Below, piece by piece: positions 14,046 to 14,975 of a stretch of 14,975 bases of DNA. A program made the position numbers and the translations under genes. The notes beneath the pieces are model-generated. The model searched no databases, was not told the origin of the DNA, and saw nothing but the letters and a program-made list of their open reading frames with translations. The stretch is from assembly GCA_020024235.1 (NCBI GenBank), contig JAHHUA010000026.1, positions 1-14,975 of the forward strand, given 5' to 3'. The first letter of the stretch is position 1. Every line of letters begins with the position of its first letter. The stretch is from Oscillospiraceae bacterium (GTDB lineage Bacteria > Bacillota > Clostridia > Oscillospirales > Ruminococcaceae).

Positions 14046-14924
14046 TTATAAAACAAAATAGCTTCCTTCGGATATAGGCTCTGCCAAATATACCTTTGCA
14101 AATTTCTTTTGCAGATTTTTTTGAGCGGTTTCAGCTTTTTTCAAATCACTGAAAATTCCGAAAACTGCAGACCCTGAACCTGTCATCATGGAAACTTCGG
14201 CACCCTCTGCCAATAATTCCTGTTTGCTCCACTCAACTTCAGGAGCGGAACATACAACTTCAAAGGCATTTTGCATATATTTTTTCATTTCATTGACATT
14301 ACCGCTTTCCACAGCCTCTGTCATCTCTTTAAATTTATCTTTTAAAAAAACTTTTTTGTTGTCAATTTCCTTATATGCTGCAGCAGTGGAAATTCCTCCT
14401 GCCGGCTTTACTATTACAAAATATATGTTTTCCAAAGGTTTAATAGGTGTAATTATATCACCTGTTCCATTTACAATACAGGTTCCGCCTTTTATGGCAA
14501 AAGGAACATCTGCTCCGATTTTTTCGGCAAGCTCCATAAGCTTTATATCGGAAACAGGATTTCCTTCAATAACATTAAGTCCCACCAAAACTGCTGCTGC
14601 ATCTGCACTGCCACCACCCATACCGGCCTCAACAGGTATTTGTTTTTTTATTGTTATTTTAACACCGGAAAACTTCTGCATACAGGTGCTGTAAAAAATC
14701 TGCACAGCTTTATAAGCTATATTGTTTTCATCGGTGGGTACATCTTTATCAGAGGAAATAATTTCTATATTTCTGTCGTGTGTAATAGTAATGTTAACTT
14801 CATCACATAAATTTATACTTTGCATTATCATTTTTAAATCATGATAGCCGTCAGGTCTTTTTCCGATTATATCCAAGTACAAATTAAGTTTTCCGGGAGC
14901 CATTACTTTTAAATCTTCTACCAT
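14046..14924 (-). CDS. ispE: 4-diphosphocytidyl-2-C-methyl-D-erythritol kinase IspE
   Basis: This 292-aa GHMP-superfamily kinase phosphorylates CDP-methylerythritol in the MEP (non-mevalonate) pathway to isopentenyl diphosphate. Motifs (numbered from the chosen ATG) are APGKLNLYLDIIGKRPDGYH (9-28; K12 active site), the ATP-binding glycine loop PVEAGMGGGSADAAAVL (97-113), GADVPFAIKGGTCIVNGTGD (137-156; D139 the likely catalytic base) and MTGSGSAVFGIF near the C-terminus. A frame extension to TTG 14927 adds only one codon. ATG 14924 has AAGGAAG about 9 nt upstream. The 51 bases to the right edge are AT-rich with TATGAT/TATATA-like boxes, possibly a promoter, but the window ends too soon to judge. 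It signals the MEP route as the isoprenoid source. Confidence 0.96.
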   Translation of the reverse strand: MVEDLKVMAPGKLNLYLDIIGKRPDGYHDLKMIMQSINLCDEVNITITHDRNIEIISSDKDVPTDENNIAYKAVQIFYSTCMQKFSGVKITIKKQIPVEAGMGGGSADAAAVLVGLNVIEGNPVSDIKLMELAEKIGADVPFAIKGGTCIVNGTGDIITPIKPLENIYFVIVKPAGGISTAAAYKEIDNKKVFLKDKFKEMTEAVESGNVNEMKKYMQNAFEVVCSAPEVEWSKQELLAEGAEVSMMTGSGSAVFGIFSDLKKAETAQKNLQKKFAKVYLAEPISEGSYFVL

Positions 14925-14975
14925 CAATAATCTTCCTTTCCTTTTTTATATATCATATCAAATTTTATAAAATAA

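Noticed and set aside
14188..14694. 168-codon plus-strand open frame opposite ispE
   Set aside because: It is antisense to the conserved GHMP kinase motifs and has no SD or recognisable domain.
1..14975. Search for tRNA, rRNA, riboswitch, defence system, prophage or insertion sequence
   Set aside because: Nearly all bases are assigned to housekeeping genes. The gaps are under 200 nt and hold no tRNA-like fold, no FMN-riboswitch-like conserved sequence, and no transposase or integrase.

Overview
The window reads as a stretch of ordinary chromosome from a low-GC Firmicute, most likely class Clostridia. The evidence is AT-rich third codon positions, strong AGGAGG/GGAGG ribosome binding sites, some TTG start codons, and the classic Firmicute order rimP-nusA-rnpM(ylxR)-ylxQ-infB-rbfA-nrnA-truB-ribF. 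I cannot name a genus from sequence alone. All fourteen genes I can support lie on the minus strand and are read from the right edge to the left edge. The plus strand carries no gene I believe.

Right part (14975 to 11985): ispE (isoprenoid precursor synthesis) and recG (branched-DNA helicase) are 15 nt apart. recG starts with TTG, fixed by its SD and by a stop just upstream.

Central part (11984 to 3520): a very good extended -10 promoter at 11893-11921 starts the translation/transcription operon. Its leader of about 90 nt holds an 11-bp hairpin. Then come rimP (30S maturation), nusA (elongation/termination factor), rnpM/ylxR (RNase P modulator), an L7Ae-like ylxQ, infB (IF2), rbfA (30S maturation), nrnA (nanoRNase), truB (tRNA pseudouridine 55) and ribF (FMN/FAD synthesis). 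Most junctions are under 50 nt or overlap. The exception is a 191-nt gap between infB and rbfA that holds two inverted repeats. infB carries a tandem repeat in its disordered linker and a well-formed internal SD/ATG that could give a shorter IF2 isoform.

Left part (3523 to 1): a MATE-family transporter overlaps ribF by 4 nt (ATGA), and lepA (EF4) follows 15 nt later. After a 156-nt gap with an AT-rich dyad and promoter-like boxes, the first 53 codons of an unrecognised membrane protein run off the left edge.

Several starts were moved inward from the longest open frame, based on SD position: nusA to 11307, rbfA to 6734, nrnA to 6382, ispE to 14924. I looked for a novel system (defence, mobile element, CRISPR, unusual RNA) and found none. 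The observations worth following are regulatory or architectural details of a housekeeping operon.
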